Origin: Marinimicrobium alkaliphilum
GTDB lineage: Bacteria; Pseudomonadota; Gammaproteobacteria; Pseudomonadales; Cellvibrionaceae
Assembly: GCF_003259155.1 (NCBI RefSeq)
Contig: NZ_QGMQ01000012.1
Location: 16,974 to 80,973 of the forward strand
DNA: 64,000 bases
Direction: 5' to 3'
Part shown: one piece after another, positions 8,811 to 18,441 of the stretch
How the letters are laid out: the number at the start of each line of letters is the position of its first letter
Numbering within the stretch: position 1 is the stretch's first letter
Notes under the pieces: model-generated
Told to the model about the DNA's origin: nothing
Databases searched by the model: none
What the model saw: the letters and a program-made list of their open reading frames with translations, nothing else
Made by a program: the position numbers and the translations under genes

Positions 8811-11615
8811 TTAGGCAAACTGGCGAATTTCGCCAGCGCCATCAATATTGTCGACACAGCGCCCGCAGATTCCCTCGTGGCCCGCATGGGTGCCAACATC
8901 GGGACGCAAGTGCCAGCAGCGTTCGCATTTTTTGTGGGCAGACTTACGCACCACGAGCTTGAGCCCTTCAAGATCAGTGCTTTCCGCGTCACCGGCGTCA
9001 GCCATGGGCTCGACCTGCGCACTGGAGGTAATCAGTACAAAGCGCAGTTCGTCACCCAGCGTCTGCAGTTGGGCCTTCAGCGCCTCATCACAATAGAGCG
9101 TCACCTCAGCGGTGAGCGAGCCACCAATGTCACCGGTGTTGCGCTTATCTTCCAACACTTTGTTGACGGCATTTTTAACCTCAACCACCAGCCCCCAGAA
9201 GTCGGGGTCAACCGCGCAGGCATCCAGAGCTGGCAGTTGGTACCATTCGGCAATAAACACATTGGCCTCGCGCTTACCCGGAATCAGCGGCCACATTTCG
9301 TCAGCGGTAAAGCTCAAAATGGGCGCGATCCAGCGGGAGAACGCCTCGATCACATGGTAGAGCGCGGTCTGCGCTGAGCGCCGGGGCAGGCTGTCCGCTT
9401 TGGTGGTGTACTGGCGATCCTTGATAATATCCAGGTAGAAGCCGCCCAGTTCCAGGACACAGAAATTGTGTACTTTCTGGTAAATCGAATGGAACTGGTA
9501 GTTATCGTAAGCGCTGATAATTTCCTGCTGCAGGCGCGCGGCGCGCTGTACGATCCAGCGGTCAAGCTGAACCATCTGGTCAGTGCTGACCGCGTCGGTC
9601 TCCGGGTTGAATCCGTTCAGGTTGGAAAGCATAAAGCGCGCCGTGTTGCGGATGCGCCGATAGGAGTCGGCGGTACGCTTGAGAATTTCGTCGGAAACGC
9701 TCATCTCGCCGCTGAAGTCGGTAGCTGCCACCCACAGGCGCAGCACATCCGCACCCAGGTCATTCATCACTTTTTGCGGCGGGATCACATTGCCCAGGGA
9801 CTTGGACATTTTGTGACCCTTGGCGTCGACCGTAAAGCCGTGGGTGAGCACGGTCTTGTAGGGCGGTTCGCCGCTGATGGCAACGGCGGTTTTCAGGGAC
9901 GACTGGAACCAGCCCCGATGCTGGTCCGACCCCTCAAGGTACAGATCCGCCGGGTAGCGTAATCCCTGGCGCTGTTGCAGCACCGCATAGTGGGTCACGC
10001 CCGAGTCAAACCAGACGTCGAGGGTATCGGTGACTTTGTCGTAGTCTTTCGACTCCTCGCCCAGCAAGTCATCGGCGCTCAAGTCGAACCAGGCATCAAT
10101 ACCGGCTTTTTCGACCCGCTGGGCCACCTCTTCGATCAATTCGTCAGTGCGCGGGTGCAGTTCACCCGTCTCTTTGTGAACAAACAGGGTGATAGGCACG
10201 CCCCAGGTTCGTTGACGCGAAATACACCAGTCGGGCGAGCTTTCGAGCATGCTGTCGATGCGCGCACGGCCCCAGTCGGGCACCCACTGGACCTTGTCCA
10301 CGGCCGCCGATACCTGACCGCGCAGGTCTTTTTTCTCCATGCTCACGAACCACTGGGGCGTGGCACGGAAGATCAGCGGCGTCTTGGTGCGCCAGCAGTG
10401 CGGAAAACTGTGGGTGATTTTACTCTGGGCCAGCAGCGCACCCTGCTCCTCGAGCAACGCCACCACTTTGTCATCCACCTTGTAAACGTGCTCGCCCGCA
10501 AACAACTCGACGTGATCGCGGTACACGCCGTTATCGTCGATATAGTTGAGGGTGCCGATGCCGTACTGCTGGCCCACCACAAAGTCATCCATACCGTGAT
10601 CCGGTGCGGTGTGCACACAGCCGGTACCCGCCTCAGTGGTCACGTGATCGCCGAGAATCACCGGCACCTGGCGGTCGTAAAAGGGGTGCTGGACGTCAAG
10701 CTTTTCCAGGGCCGCGCCTTTGCAGCGCCCAACAACGGAAAAACTGTCGATACCGGCGCGCGCCATGACGTTTTCCGCCAGGGCTTCAGCCACCAGCAAA
10801 CGCTGACCGTCGGCCTGCAACCAGACATAATCCAGCTCCGGATGAACACTTACAGCCTGGTTGGCTGGCAGGGTCCAGGGGGTGGTGGTCCAGATCACCA
10901 GAGCCAATGCACCCTCGCCCCCAGGATTACCGAGGGCCTTGGCGGCGGCAGCCTGATCGGCAAAGGCAAACTTTACATCAATGGAGTAGGACACCTTGTC
11001 CTGGTACTCCACTTCCGCTTCCGCCAGGGCCGAGCCGCCCACCACACTCCAGTACACCGGCTTAAAGCCTTTGTGCAGATGACCGTTGCGCGCGATTTCA
11101 CCCAGGGCCCGAATGATATCGGCCTCAAAAGCGTAGTCCATGGTCAGGTAGGGATTGTCCCAGTCGCCCAGCACCCCCAAACGAATAAAATCCTTTGTCT
11201 GCCCTTCGACTTGACGCGCGGCATACTCACGGCACTTCTGCCTGAAGGCTTTAGCATCGAGCTTGGTGCCTGCCTTGCCGTGCTTCTTCTCGACGTTATG
11301 CTCAATGGGCAGACCGTGGCAGTCCCAGCCGGGCACGTAGGGCGCATCAAAACCACTCAAGGTTTTACTCTTGACAATGATGTCCTTGAGAATTTTGTTG
11401 ACCGAGTGACCAATATGAATGTCGCCGTTGGCATAGGGTGGGCCGTCGTGCAGGATAAAACGCTCGCGCCCGGCACGGGCGGTGCGAATTTGTTCGTACA
11501 ATTTGTTGGCGTACCACTGCTCGAGCATTTTGGGCTCGCGCTGAGCCAAATTGGCGCGCATCGCAAATTCGGTGTGAGGCAAATTCAGGGTGGCTTTGTA
11601 GTCGGTCATAGTCAA
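8811..11615 (-). CDS. ileS: Isoleucyl-tRNA synthetase
   Basis: Class I aminoacyl-tRNA synthetase that charges tRNA-Ile, with an editing domain against valine. HIGH is at residues 67-70 and KMSKS around 602-606. The C-terminal zinc-binding segment [11 protein letters not shown]...CGRC lies near residues 895-920. Length 934 is close to E. coli (938). Sits 29 bases after ribF and 16 bases before lspA, the common gammaproteobacterial arrangement. Confidence 0.98.
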   Translation of the reverse strand: MTMTDYKATLNLPHTEFAMRANLAQREPKMLEQWYANKLYEQIRTARAGRERFILHDGPPYANGDIHIGHSVNKILKDIIVKSKTLSGFDAPYVPGWDCHGLPIEHNVEKKHGKAGTKLDAKAFRQKCREYAARQVEGQTKDFIRLGVLGDWDNPYLTMDYAFEADIIRALGEIARNGHLHKGFKPVYWSVVGGSALAEAEVEYQDKVSYSIDVKFAFADQAAAAKALGNPGGEGALALVIWTTTPWTLPANQAVSVHPELDYVWLQADGQRLLVAEALAENVMARAGIDSFSVVGRCKGAALEKLDVQHPFYDRQVPVILGDHVTTEAGTGCVHTAPDHGMDDFVVGQQYGIGTLNYIDDNGVYRDHVELFAGEHVYKVDDKVVALLEEQGALLAQSKITHSFPHCWRTKTPLIFRATPQWFVSMEKKDLRGQVSAAVDKVQWVPDWGRARIDSMLESSPDWCISRQRTWGVPITLFVHKETGELHPRTDELIEEVAQRVEKAGIDAWFDLSADDLLGEESKDYDKVTDTLDVWFDSGVTHYAVLQQRQGLRYPADLYLEGSDQHRGWFQSSLKTAVAISGEPPYKTVLTHGFTVDAKGHKMSKSLGNVIPPQKVMNDLGADVLRLWVAATDFSGEMSVSDEILKRTADSYRRIRNTARFMLSNLNGFNPETDAVSTDQMVQLDRWIVQRAARLQQEIISAYDNYQFHSIYQKVHNFCVLELGGFYLDIIKDRQYTTKADSLPRRSAQTALYHVIEAFSRWIAPILSFTADEMWPLIPGKREANVFIAEWYQLPALDACAVDPDFWGLVVEVKNAVNKVLEDKRNTGDIGGSLTAEVTLYCDEALKAQLQTLGDELRFVLITSSAQVEPMADAGDAESTDLEGLKLVVRKSAHKKCERCWHLRPDVGTHAGHEGICGRCVDNIDGAGEIRQFA

Positions 11616-11644
11616 CGGCTTCGCCTAGTGATCACGGTTTAAAG

Positions 11645-12604
11645 TCAGGTTGTTAGGTTCGCTTGTTCGAAATACCGGCGCGCCTCGGCAATATCCCGAT
11701 GCAACTGCGCCTGCAAGTCCGCCACAGAGGCGAAACGCTGCTCGGCGCGCTGCTTGCGGTGAAATACCACGGTCATTCGCTGGCCGTATAAATGTTCATC
11801 AACATCCAGGAGGTGCACCTCCAACAGGGGCTTGGTTCCGCCCTGGACGGTCGGGCGCACGCCCACATTGGCCACGCCGGGCAGCGATCGCCCGTCCTCC
11901 AGCGTAGCGCTGACCGCATACACCCCGTGCAGTGGTGAGCGGTGGCGCCGCAGCTGGATGTTGGCGGTGGGTACACCCAACTGGCGCCCCAGACGCTGTC
12001 CATGGCCCACGCGGCCACTGATACTGTAGGGCCGTCCGAGGAGCTGCGCGGCCAGGTCAAAGTCGGCCGCCTCAAGCGCCTCGCGAATACGGGTGCTGCT
12101 AATGCGCTCACCCGCATAGGCCAGCGTAAAGGTGTCGGTCACGCTGAAACCGTGCTCGGCACCGGCCGCCTTGAGCAAAGCAAAATCCCCGCGCCGGTCG
12201 CAGCCGAAACGAAAATCATCGCCCACCACCAAGTGACGGACCCCCAGCCCCTCGACCAACACCTGATCGATAAAGGCCTGGGCCGATAGGCTGCGCAACT
12301 TGGCGTTGAACTGCAGGCAGAACACCCGGTCAACGCCCGCCGCAAACAGCGCCTGGATTTTTTCGCGCAGGCGCATCAGCCGCGCCGGCGCCTGCTCCCG
12401 ACCGAAAAATTCGTGCGGCTGGGGCTCAAAAATCATCACCACCGAAGGCTGTTGGTGCTCCCGGGCCGCCTCAGTGAGCTGGCGCAGAATCGCCTGGTGC
12501 CCCAAGTGCACACCATCGAAAGACCCAATAGTGGCGACGCAGCCCCGGTGTGCGGGCCGCAAGTTGTGTAAACCACGAATAAACGCTGGTGCCGACAAAT
12601 CCAC
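11645..12604 (-). CDS. ribF: Bifunctional riboflavin kinase / FAD synthetase
   Basis: Makes FMN from riboflavin and then FAD. The N-terminal nucleotidyltransferase half has TIGSFDGVHLGHQ (residues 25-37) and ISSTRIREAL (about 168). The C-terminal kinase half begins near RPYSISGRVGHGQRLGRQLG and contains the conserved PTANI. 319 residues from a GTG at 12604. The start is uncertain because no strong ribosome site precedes it and the conserved part begins only at residue 8; a TTG two codons later is possible. Confidence 0.95.
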   Translation of the reverse strand: MDLSAPAFIRGLHNLRPAHRGCVATIGSFDGVHLGHQAILRQLTEAAREHQQPSVVMIFEPQPHEFFGREQAPARLMRLREKIQALFAAGVDRVFCLQFNAKLRSLSAQAFIDQVLVEGLGVRHLVVGDDFRFGCDRRGDFALLKAAGAEHGFSVTDTFTLAYAGERISSTRIREALEAADFDLAAQLLGRPYSISGRVGHGQRLGRQLGVPTANIQLRRHRSPLHGVYAVSATLEDGRSLPGVANVGVRPTVQGGTKPLLEVHLLDVDEHLYGQRMTVVFHRKQRAEQRFASVADLQAQLHRDIAEARRYFEQANLTT

Positions 12605-12649
12605 AGAGCTGCGCGCAGGCCTCGACGGGTGAATGTGAACAAAGGCGCG

Positions 12650-12678
12650 AGTATACCGGTTAAAGCGGTGCTATCGCC
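12650..12678 (-). promoter_or_regulatory. Possible promoter upstream of ribF
   Basis: On the minus strand a TATACT -10 box lies at 12650-12655 with a weak -35-like TGGCGA 18 bases upstream. It precedes the ribF GTG by about 45 bases and falls in the 127-base spacer between the DUF342 gene and ribF. The -10 is good and the -35 poor, so this is a tentative call. Confidence 0.4.
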
Positions 12679-12731
12679 AGCGCTGGGGCCGGTTAACGGG
12701 GGGATTAAGCGATCGATGGAACGGGCGCGAA

Positions 12732-13979
12732 TCAGCCCTGCGGGACAATCTCATCGCCAGCGCGAATCAGGCAGCAGGGGCCGTGATCCCGGCGAAAACT
12801 GTGACTGCAACCACTGATGGTCACACTCACGTTGGTGTGCAGGCTGCGTTTGACTTCCACAGCCGGCGGTTTATCGGACTCAGCGGCCCAGGCACCGGTG
12901 ACTTCCACCCGGGTGGCCACATCGGCGTTGCTGCCCAGGGTGTTGACGGCTATAGAGTGACCGGCACACGTGCGCCCGCCCAGGATGCTGCCCCGGCCTC
13001 CCTGCTGCCCCACCAAGACCCGCTCACCGGCATTCAGGTGGCTCTGCATCACGTATTCGCGAATCTCGATTGTGCCCCCGGCCACCAGCTCTGTCTGGTT
13101 AACGAACTTGGCACTGATATCACCCCCCGCTTCAATGCGCGTCCGTAACACCAGTTCTTTGTGCTTATCGTGGCCTTTGTCCTCGCCCATAATACCGCCA
13201 AGCACGCGAATACTGCCTCCGGCGCTCACCTGCGCCTTCTCAATGGCACCGCGCACAAGGATATCGCCAGTCGCCTTGACGCTGTAATCACTGGGGATAT
13301 CGCCGGCGATTTCTACCGAGCCGTCAAAATCGATATTGCCGGTACTCAGGTCCACCTTGCGCACTCGGAGCACCGGATCGACACGCACCCCCTGCCCGAC
13401 CTGCACCGGATGGCCCTTGATGGCGGCACACAACAGTTCCGGGTCCTTATCATCAAAGTAAGTACCCTCAAGGCCGCTGTCATAGTTGCGCGTATGCCCT
13501 GGCTCGGGCTCAATCAGTTTGCCCGTGACGGTATGCCCCGGGCTTCCGGACGTCGGCGGGTGGCGGCGCATCAACGCCGTCCCTTCGTCCACCACCACAA
13601 AATCCTGCAGCTCGTGCATATCGACCTTACCCAGGTCGTCCTCACGCGGGCGCAGGTCGCCGTCCAGGTCGACCAGCAGCTCAAACCGGCTGTCCTCACC
13701 CGGCTCGGGCATACGCGCACGGGCCACACGCAAGGTGACCGGCTCGGCCGCCTGGGCCGCTTTGCTCAGTGCTTTCATGGAAATACAATCGGGGACAATA
13801 GAGCGGGCTTCAAGCTCCTCGAGCCAGGTTTCTACGGACGGCACAGCACCGCCGCCCCGCGCTGGTTCCAGCTGCAGGTAGAGGGCCAGCTCGTCATCCG
13901 GCAGCCGCCATTGCCAACGGGCATCCTGCGCAGGCGTATCGGATGGCGACGGATTATCAAGGCTTTTATCGTCGCTCAT
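12732..13979 (-). CDS. DUF342/FapA-domain protein
   Basis: About 415 residues, related to the FapA (DUF342) family, whose members are known mainly as flagellar-assembly/PTS-linked or polymer-like beta-helix proteins. The middle (about residues 175-340) is a run of short repeats such as GSVEIAGDI, ATGDILVRGAI, AGGSIRVLGGI, AGGDISAKFV and AGGTIEIREYV, which indicates a right-handed beta-helix. The last 40 residues hold C391, H393, H399, C402 and C403, which could bind a metal. No signal peptide or membrane helix is seen. The ATG at 13979 follows GAGG; an ATG 18 bases earlier is possible. It sits between murJ and ribF with no flagellar genes nearby. Function unknown. Confidence 0.75.
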   Translation of the reverse strand: MSDDKSLDNPSPSDTPAQDARWQWRLPDDELALYLQLEPARGGGAVPSVETWLEELEARSIVPDCISMKALSKAAQAAEPVTLRVARARMPEPGEDSRFELLVDLDGDLRPREDDLGKVDMHELQDFVVVDEGTALMRRHPPTSGSPGHTVTGKLIEPEPGHTRNYDSGLEGTYFDDKDPELLCAAIKGHPVQVGQGVRVDPVLRVRKVDLSTGNIDFDGSVEIAGDIPSDYSVKATGDILVRGAIEKAQVSAGGSIRVLGGIMGEDKGHDKHKELVLRTRIEAGGDISAKFVNQTELVAGGTIEIREYVMQSHLNAGERVLVGQQGGRGSILGGRTCAGHSIAVNTLGSNADVATRVEVTGAWAAESDKPPAVEVKRSLHTNVSVTISGCSHSFRRDHGPCCLIRAGDEIVPQG

Positions 13980-14015
13980 GGCCTCAGCATAGCACATGTT
14001 GAAAAAAGCGCCAGA

Positions 14016-15623
14016 TTACATCTGGTGGCGAAAATCCCTGAATCGCGCCCCTAACAGCCACAGGCTACCCAAATAGATCAGGGCACCCACCAAACATACG
14101 CCCCCAAGCACGAAACCGCGCTGGAGACCGCGCCAGGCGACCCAGTCATTCCACAGCACCAGACACACGATCAGGCTAAACACCATGGCGACATTCGCCA
14201 ACAGGTAACGCAAAGCCAACTTGCGCCCCCCGGGCTGCCAATGGAAGCCGCGCCGACGCAAGCCGCGGTAGAGCAAGCCCGCGTTAATAAAGGCCGACGC
14301 TGAGGTTGCCAACGCCAAGCCCACATGACCGATATTGAAGTAATAGTACAAAGGCACCACAAATAACAGGTTGAGCACCATATTGGCGGCCATGGCGATA
14401 ATGCCGATACGCACCGGGGTCTTCATATCCTGGCGGGCAAAATAACCCGGCGCTAACACCTTGATCAGCATAAAGGCCAGCAACCCCACCGCGTAGGCTT
14501 GCAGGCTCAGGGTCGACATCTGGATATCGCGCAGCCCGGTCTCCCCATAGTGGAATAATGTCAGCAAAATCGGTTGCGCCAACAGCAGTAGCGCCAGAGT
14601 AGCCGGAAGGGCTATCAGAAAAATCAGGCGCAGTGCCCAATCGAGGGTGCGGTTAAAAGCCTCTTCGCTCTGGGCCGTGTGCTGACGCGACAGACTGGGC
14701 ATGATCACCGTAGCGATAGCGACCCCGAACACCCCCAGCGGCAACTCCACCAAACGATCCGAGTAGTAGAGCCAGGAGACACTGCCGGTAGGCAGGAAAG
14801 ACGCCAGAACGGTGTCGAACATCAGGTTGATCTGGCTCACGGAGACGCCGAACAACGCCGGCGCCATCAGCCACAAAATGCGCTTGACCCCCGGATCGCG
14901 CCAATCCACCACCGGACGCGGCAAAAGATGAATCCGGCGCAAAAAGGGTAACTGAAACAGCAACTGGCAGACCCCGGCAACCAATACGCCCCAAGCCAGG
15001 GCCAGAGCCGGCGGATCAAACCAGGGCGCCGCCACCAACGCGGCGGTAATGAGCGCGACATTGAGCAATACCGGGGTAAAAGCCGGGATGGCGAAGCGGT
15101 CGTAACTGTTGAGAATGGCACCGGCAAAACCGCTGAGTGAGATCAACAGGAGGTAGGGAAAGGTTATCCGGATCATATCGCTGGTAAGCGCATAGCGATC
15201 CGGATCATCAAGCCAAAAGCCCGGCGCGAACAGCGCCGCCACCACCGGCGCCCCGGCGACCGCGAGCACGGTAAACAGAATCAGCACCGATCCCAGGCAA
15301 CCCGCCACCCGGTCCACCAACGCCTGCACTGCCGCCAGCGAGCCGCGCTCGCGATATTCGGACAACACCGGCACAAAGGCCTGGGCAAAGGCACCCTCCG
15401 CAAACAGACGGCGGAAGAAATTGGGGATTTTGAAGGCCACAAAGAAGGCATCGGCGCCCGAACCCGCACCGATCACCCGCGCAAAGACCATATCCCGAAG
15501 CAGCCCCAGCACGCGCGAGAACATTGTCATCGCGCTGACGAGGGTGCCCGAACGCAGCAACCCGGGTGGCGCTGGCGGTTGGGGTGACGGTTGTTGCGGC
15601 GCGGGGCCGGGCTGATTGGACAC
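14016..15623 (-). CDS. murJ: Lipid II flippase MurJ (MviN)
   Basis: Integral membrane flippase that moves lipid II across the inner membrane for peptidoglycan synthesis. 535 residues with many hydrophobic helices (14 expected). The N-terminal part LVSAMTMFSRVLGLLRDMVFARVIG and the FNRTLDWALRLIFL segment are typical. A proline-rich extension (about the first 20 residues, PAPQQPSPQPPAPP) precedes the family core and makes it slightly longer than E. coli MurJ (511). Divergent from yebG. Confidence 0.97.
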   Translation of the reverse strand: MSNQPGPAPQQPSPQPPAPPGLLRSGTLVSAMTMFSRVLGLLRDMVFARVIGAGSGADAFFVAFKIPNFFRRLFAEGAFAQAFVPVLSEYRERGSLAAVQALVDRVAGCLGSVLILFTVLAVAGAPVVAALFAPGFWLDDPDRYALTSDMIRITFPYLLLISLSGFAGAILNSYDRFAIPAFTPVLLNVALITAALVAAPWFDPPALALAWGVLVAGVCQLLFQLPFLRRIHLLPRPVVDWRDPGVKRILWLMAPALFGVSVSQINLMFDTVLASFLPTGSVSWLYYSDRLVELPLGVFGVAIATVIMPSLSRQHTAQSEEAFNRTLDWALRLIFLIALPATLALLLLAQPILLTLFHYGETGLRDIQMSTLSLQAYAVGLLAFMLIKVLAPGYFARQDMKTPVRIGIIAMAANMVLNLLFVVPLYYYFNIGHVGLALATSASAFINAGLLYRGLRRRGFHWQPGGRKLALRYLLANVAMVFSLIVCLVLWNDWVAWRGLQRGFVLGGVCLVGALIYLGSLWLLGARFRDFRHQM

Positions 15624-15656
15624 AGGCTATCCTGTCACTGAATCACGGGTGCGGGC

Positions 15657-15685
15657 ATTATCGCCAGTCTGCTGCCGGAATAACA
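15657..15685 (-). promoter_or_regulatory. Possible murJ promoter
   Basis: Minus-strand GATAAT at 15657-15662 with TGTTAT as a weak -35, 17 bases upstream. It lies 34 bases before the murJ ATG in the murJ-yebG divergent spacer. The -35 box is poor. Confidence 0.35.
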
Positions 15686-15698
15686 GCCCCGGCAGGGG

Positions 15699-15727
15699 TT
15701 GACAGTGACGCCCCACAGGACTACTGT
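15699..15727 (+). promoter_or_regulatory. yebG promoter
   Basis: A perfect -35 TTGACA at 15699-15704 is followed after 17 bases by TACTGT at 15722-15727 as the -10. The -10 lies inside the LexA operator, which is the usual design of tightly repressed SOS promoters. Confidence 0.75.
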
Positions 15728-15741
15728 ATAAAAAAACAGTA
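15722..15741 (+). promoter_or_regulatory. LexA operator (SOS box)
   Basis: The 20-base site has CTGT-N8-ACAG with TA and TA on the two ends and an A/T-only centre, matching the gammaproteobacterial LexA consensus in both half-sites. It overlaps the -10 region of the yebG promoter and lies 27 bases before the start codon. E. coli yebG is also an SOS gene, so gene identity and site support each other. Confidence 0.93.
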
Positions 15742-15767
15742 TCGCAACCGATAATGAGGGTAGCACC

Positions 15768-16112
15768 ATGGCAGTAATCGCCGTATGGCAATGTGACCGG
15801 GATGGCAGTATGTTCAACGACAAAAAACAGGCCGAAGAGCACGACAAGTATCTGGAGCTGGCCGCCAACATCACCGATTTGATTGAAACTCAGGTACCGG
15901 GGCTAAGCGAAGCCCAGAGCGAGGCCATCGGCCTGCTGCTGGCCGAGCGCCGGGAAGTGCTCGCCAAGGCCTGCAAAGGCAAGCCCGAGCTGTTGCTCGA
16001 GCCCTTTGAGTCGAGCGACCAACCGCAGCCTATGGGCAAACTGGCATCAGGCAGCCGTGACGACGCCAAGGACAGGGACTCTCAGGTAACGTCACTGGCC
16101 GCTCACCAGTAG
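15768..16112 (+). CDS. yebG: YebG-family SOS protein
   Basis: Small acidic protein of the YebG family (114 residues; E. coli 96), induced by DNA damage but of unknown biochemical role. Recognisable features are the MAVIAVWQCDRDG start, FNDKKQAEEHDKYLELA and the SEAQSEAIGLLLAERREVLAKA helix. The C-terminal 30 residues are polar and probably disordered. The ATG follows GAGGG. It stands alone between a LexA-controlled promoter and its own terminator. Confidence 0.88.
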   Translation: MAVIAVWQCDRDGSMFNDKKQAEEHDKYLELAANITDLIETQVPGLSEAQSEAIGLLLAERREVLAKACKGKPELLLEPFESSDQPQPMGKLASGSRDDAKDRDSQVTSLAAHQ

Positions 16113-16166
16113 CCGCGCCCGCGGCTACACCACCCAGACCCGGCAGCCCCTTGCCGGGCCCGACTT

Positions 16167-16207
16167 GCCGCCGCACTGGCACCTCAACGGGTGCGGCGGC
16201 CTTTTTT
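16167..16207 (+). terminator. Rho-independent terminator of yebG
   Basis: Perfect 10-base stem (16167-16176 with 16191-16200, GCCGCCGCAC) closed by a 14-base loop and followed by CTTTTTT. Located 55 bases after the yebG stop. Confidence 0.85.
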
Positions 16208-16301
16208 GTACCCGAGCCAACGGCCCAGTGCTTTACTTCCCCGCGCTTTTTCTCTAGCTTGAGCCTCCACAACCGCTGTGATTGGTAGAGGAACTCCATC
16301 C

Positions 16302-17297
16302 ATGAACAAAATTCGCTGGGGCATCTTGAGCACCGCCAATATTGCCCAGAAACGTTTGATCCCGGCCATCCAGGCCTCCGTCGACGGCGAGGTCGTTGCC
16401 TTGGCCTCCCGCAACGCCGAACAGGCAGCCCTCGCGGCCAGCGCTCTGGGGATAGCCCGCTCCCACGGCAGTTACGAGGCACTGCTGGCGGACCCGGAGA
16501 TCGACGCCATCTACAACCCGCTACCCAACCACCTCCATGTGGACTGGTCACTTAAAGCCCTCGCCGCTGGCAAACATGTCCTCTGTGAAAAGCCCCTGGG
16601 CCTGGACTGTGCGGATGCCGAGCGCCTGGCGCGCGCGGCCAAGGCCGAGCCCCGGCTCAAGGTGATGGAAGCTTTTATGTACCGCTTTCACCCCCAGTGG
16701 CTGTTGGCGCAAAAACACCTGCGCGCTGGGGATCTGGGGCAAGTACGCCACATCCATTCGCGTTTTGCCTATAACAACCCGGACCCGGACAATATCCGCA
16801 ACCGCGCCGATATTCCCGGCGGCGGCGGTCTGATGGATATCGGCTGCTACAGCATCTCTTCAGCCCGCTGGGTGTACGGCAGCGAGCCCCTGCGCGTGGT
16901 CGGCCACATGAGCGCCCTGCCCGGCTTTGATGTGGACTGCATCACCTCGGGCCTGCTCGAATTCCCCGACGGTACCGCGTCATTCACCTGCTCCACCAAA
17001 ACCGAACCCGGCCAGTGGCTGGATATCCAGGCGGAGCAAGGCAGCCTGCAAATGGCCTGGCCCTTCAACCCGGAACCGGGCCGGGACAACCTGATGTGGG
17101 TTCAGCGCCAGGGCGCACGCGAGGAGTTCTGCCACACCGGCATCGATCAGTACCGCCTGATGATCGACGCCCTGCAACGCAGCATGCTCGACAACACCCC
17201 GGTGCCCACCCCGCTCTCCGACGCCCTGGCCAATATGCGCGTGATTGATGCGCTGGTAGCCAGTGCGCGTGAGGGGCGATGGATCACGCTTGACTGA
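16302..17297 (+). CDS. Gfo/Idh/MocA-family NAD(P)-dependent oxidoreductase
   Basis: 331-residue dehydrogenase of the Gfo/Idh/MocA family, which oxidises sugars, inositols or dihydrodiols. The N-terminal Rossmann fold is seen in WGILSTANIAQKRLIPAI, and EKPLG (CEKPLGLDC, near residue 90) is the family's catalytic lysine motif. GGGGLMDIGCYSISSARWV in the C-terminal domain resembles the D-xylose dehydrogenase/dihydrodiol dehydrogenase subgroup. The ATG at 16302 is supported by AGAGGA upstream. Substrate cannot be told from sequence; neighbours (yebG, ispB) give no clue. Confidence 0.88.
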   Translation: MNKIRWGILSTANIAQKRLIPAIQASVDGEVVALASRNAEQAALAASALGIARSHGSYEALLADPEIDAIYNPLPNHLHVDWSLKALAAGKHVLCEKPLGLDCADAERLARAAKAEPRLKVMEAFMYRFHPQWLLAQKHLRAGDLGQVRHIHSRFAYNNPDPDNIRNRADIPGGGGLMDIGCYSISSARWVYGSEPLRVVGHMSALPGFDVDCITSGLLEFPDGTASFTCSTKTEPGQWLDIQAEQGSLQMAWPFNPEPGRDNLMWVQRQGAREEFCHTGIDQYRLMIDALQRSMLDNTPVPTPLSDALANMRVIDALVASAREGRWITLD

Positions 17298-17319
17298 GCC
17301 CTCTGTGCGGGGCGCGGGC

Positions 17320-17348
17320 TTGACAGCTCTTACCCCGCTCCCTAGCAT
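17320..17348 (+). promoter_or_regulatory. ispB promoter
   Basis: TTGACA at 17320-17325 and TAGCAT at 17343-17348 with a 17-base spacer, 32 bases before the ispB ATG. A near-consensus sigma70-type promoter. Confidence 0.75.
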
Positions 17349-17380
17349 TCAAAACCCGAAAAAACCCGAGACCGCCGTAG

Positions 17381-18343
17381 ATGTTGCCATTTCACCAGAT
17401 TGTTGCCGAGGACTTTGAGGCCGTAAACCGCCTGATCATCGACCAGTTACACTCCGACGTCGAGCTGGTGGAAAACATTGGCCACTATCTGATTGAGGCG
17501 GGCGGCAAACGCCTGCGCCCCCTGCTGGTGGTGCTGGCTGCCAAGGGCCTGGGTTATTCCGGCAGCCAGCACCTGAACCTGGCAGCGATCATCGAGTTTA
17601 TTCACACCGCAACCCTGCTCCACGACGACGTGGTGGATATGTCCCACCTGCGCCGGGGCCGCCCGACGGCCAACGCCGAGTGGGGCAACGCGCCAAGCGT
17701 GCTGGTGGGGGACTTTCTGTATTCGCGCGCCTTTCAGATGATGGTGGCCATTGGCGATATGGACATCATGCGCATCCTGTCCGAGACCACCAACACCATT
17801 GCCGAGGGCGAGGTCCAACAACTGGTCAACGCCGGTGACCCGGACATCACCGAGGCCAACTACCTGCAGGTCATTGAGAAAAAGACCGCCATTCTTTTTG
17901 CTGCCGCCTGCGAAACCGCCGGGGTGCTGTGCGCTGCAAGCCCGGCACAGCGCCAACATTTGCACGCCTTTGGCAACCACCTGGGCACCGCCTTTCAATT
18001 GGTCGACGATGCCCTGGACTACACCGGCGATGCCGAGGCCCTCGGCAAGAACGTTGGGGACGACTTGGCCGAAGGCAAGCCTACCCTGCCGCTACTGCGC
18101 GCCATGGCTGTAGGCACCCGCGACGAACGCGAACGGATCGCCGCCGCCCTGCGCCACAAGGATGCCAGCGCCCTGGAAGACGTGGTGGCCATTGTCGAGC
18201 GCACCGGTGCCATGACCTACACCCTGGAGGCCGGTCGCGAACAAGTGCGCCTGGCGCGCGCATCTCTCAGTCAACTGCCCGATAACCGCTACACTCAGGC
18301 TATGGCCGAGGTGGCTGAGTTCGCCCTCGCCCGCACCTATTAA
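17381..18343 (+). CDS. ispB: Octaprenyl (polyprenyl) diphosphate synthase
   Basis: Trans-polyprenyl diphosphate synthase that builds the quinone side chain from FPP and IPP in the cytosol. The two aspartate-rich motifs are DDVVD at 82-86 and DDALD at 209-213; GGKRLRP (41-47) binds the diphosphate. 320 residues, close to E. coli (323). The ribosome site is weak, but the ATG gives the expected N-terminus. Usually ispB lies beside rplU-rpmA in gammaproteobacteria; here it lies between an oxidoreductase and fabA. Confidence 0.95.
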   Translation: MLPFHQIVAEDFEAVNRLIIDQLHSDVELVENIGHYLIEAGGKRLRPLLVVLAAKGLGYSGSQHLNLAAIIEFIHTATLLHDDVVDMSHLRRGRPTANAEWGNAPSVLVGDFLYSRAFQMMVAIGDMDIMRILSETTNTIAEGEVQQLVNAGDPDITEANYLQVIEKKTAILFAAACETAGVLCAASPAQRQHLHAFGNHLGTAFQLVDDALDYTGDAEALGKNVGDDLAEGKPTLPLLRAMAVGTRDERERIAAALRHKDASALEDVVAIVERTGAMTYTLEAGREQVRLARASLSQLPDNRYTQAMAEVAEFALARTY

Positions 18344-18376
18344 CCCCAAAACACCGGCAGAGAACACCCACAACGC

Positions 18377-18404
18377 TAGACAAGCGCCCCCCACAGGGTA
18401 GAAT
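18377..18404 (+). promoter_or_regulatory. fabA promoter
   Basis: TAGACA at 18377-18382 and TAGAAT at 18399-18404 with a 16-base spacer. The -10 overlaps an upstream in-frame ATG at 18403, which argues that translation starts at 18442 instead. Confidence 0.65.
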
Positions 18405-18441
18405 GGCGACTTTTGCCGGAACTGACACGAGTCTTACCCCT

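Noticed and set aside
9975..11642. Long open frame antisense to ileS (555 codons); similar long antisense frames exist over rpoB, rpoC, fusA and both tuf genes
   Set aside because: They are shadows of strong codon bias in highly expressed genes, have no ribosome sites or recognisable protein features, and the two over tuf are identical only because tuf is.
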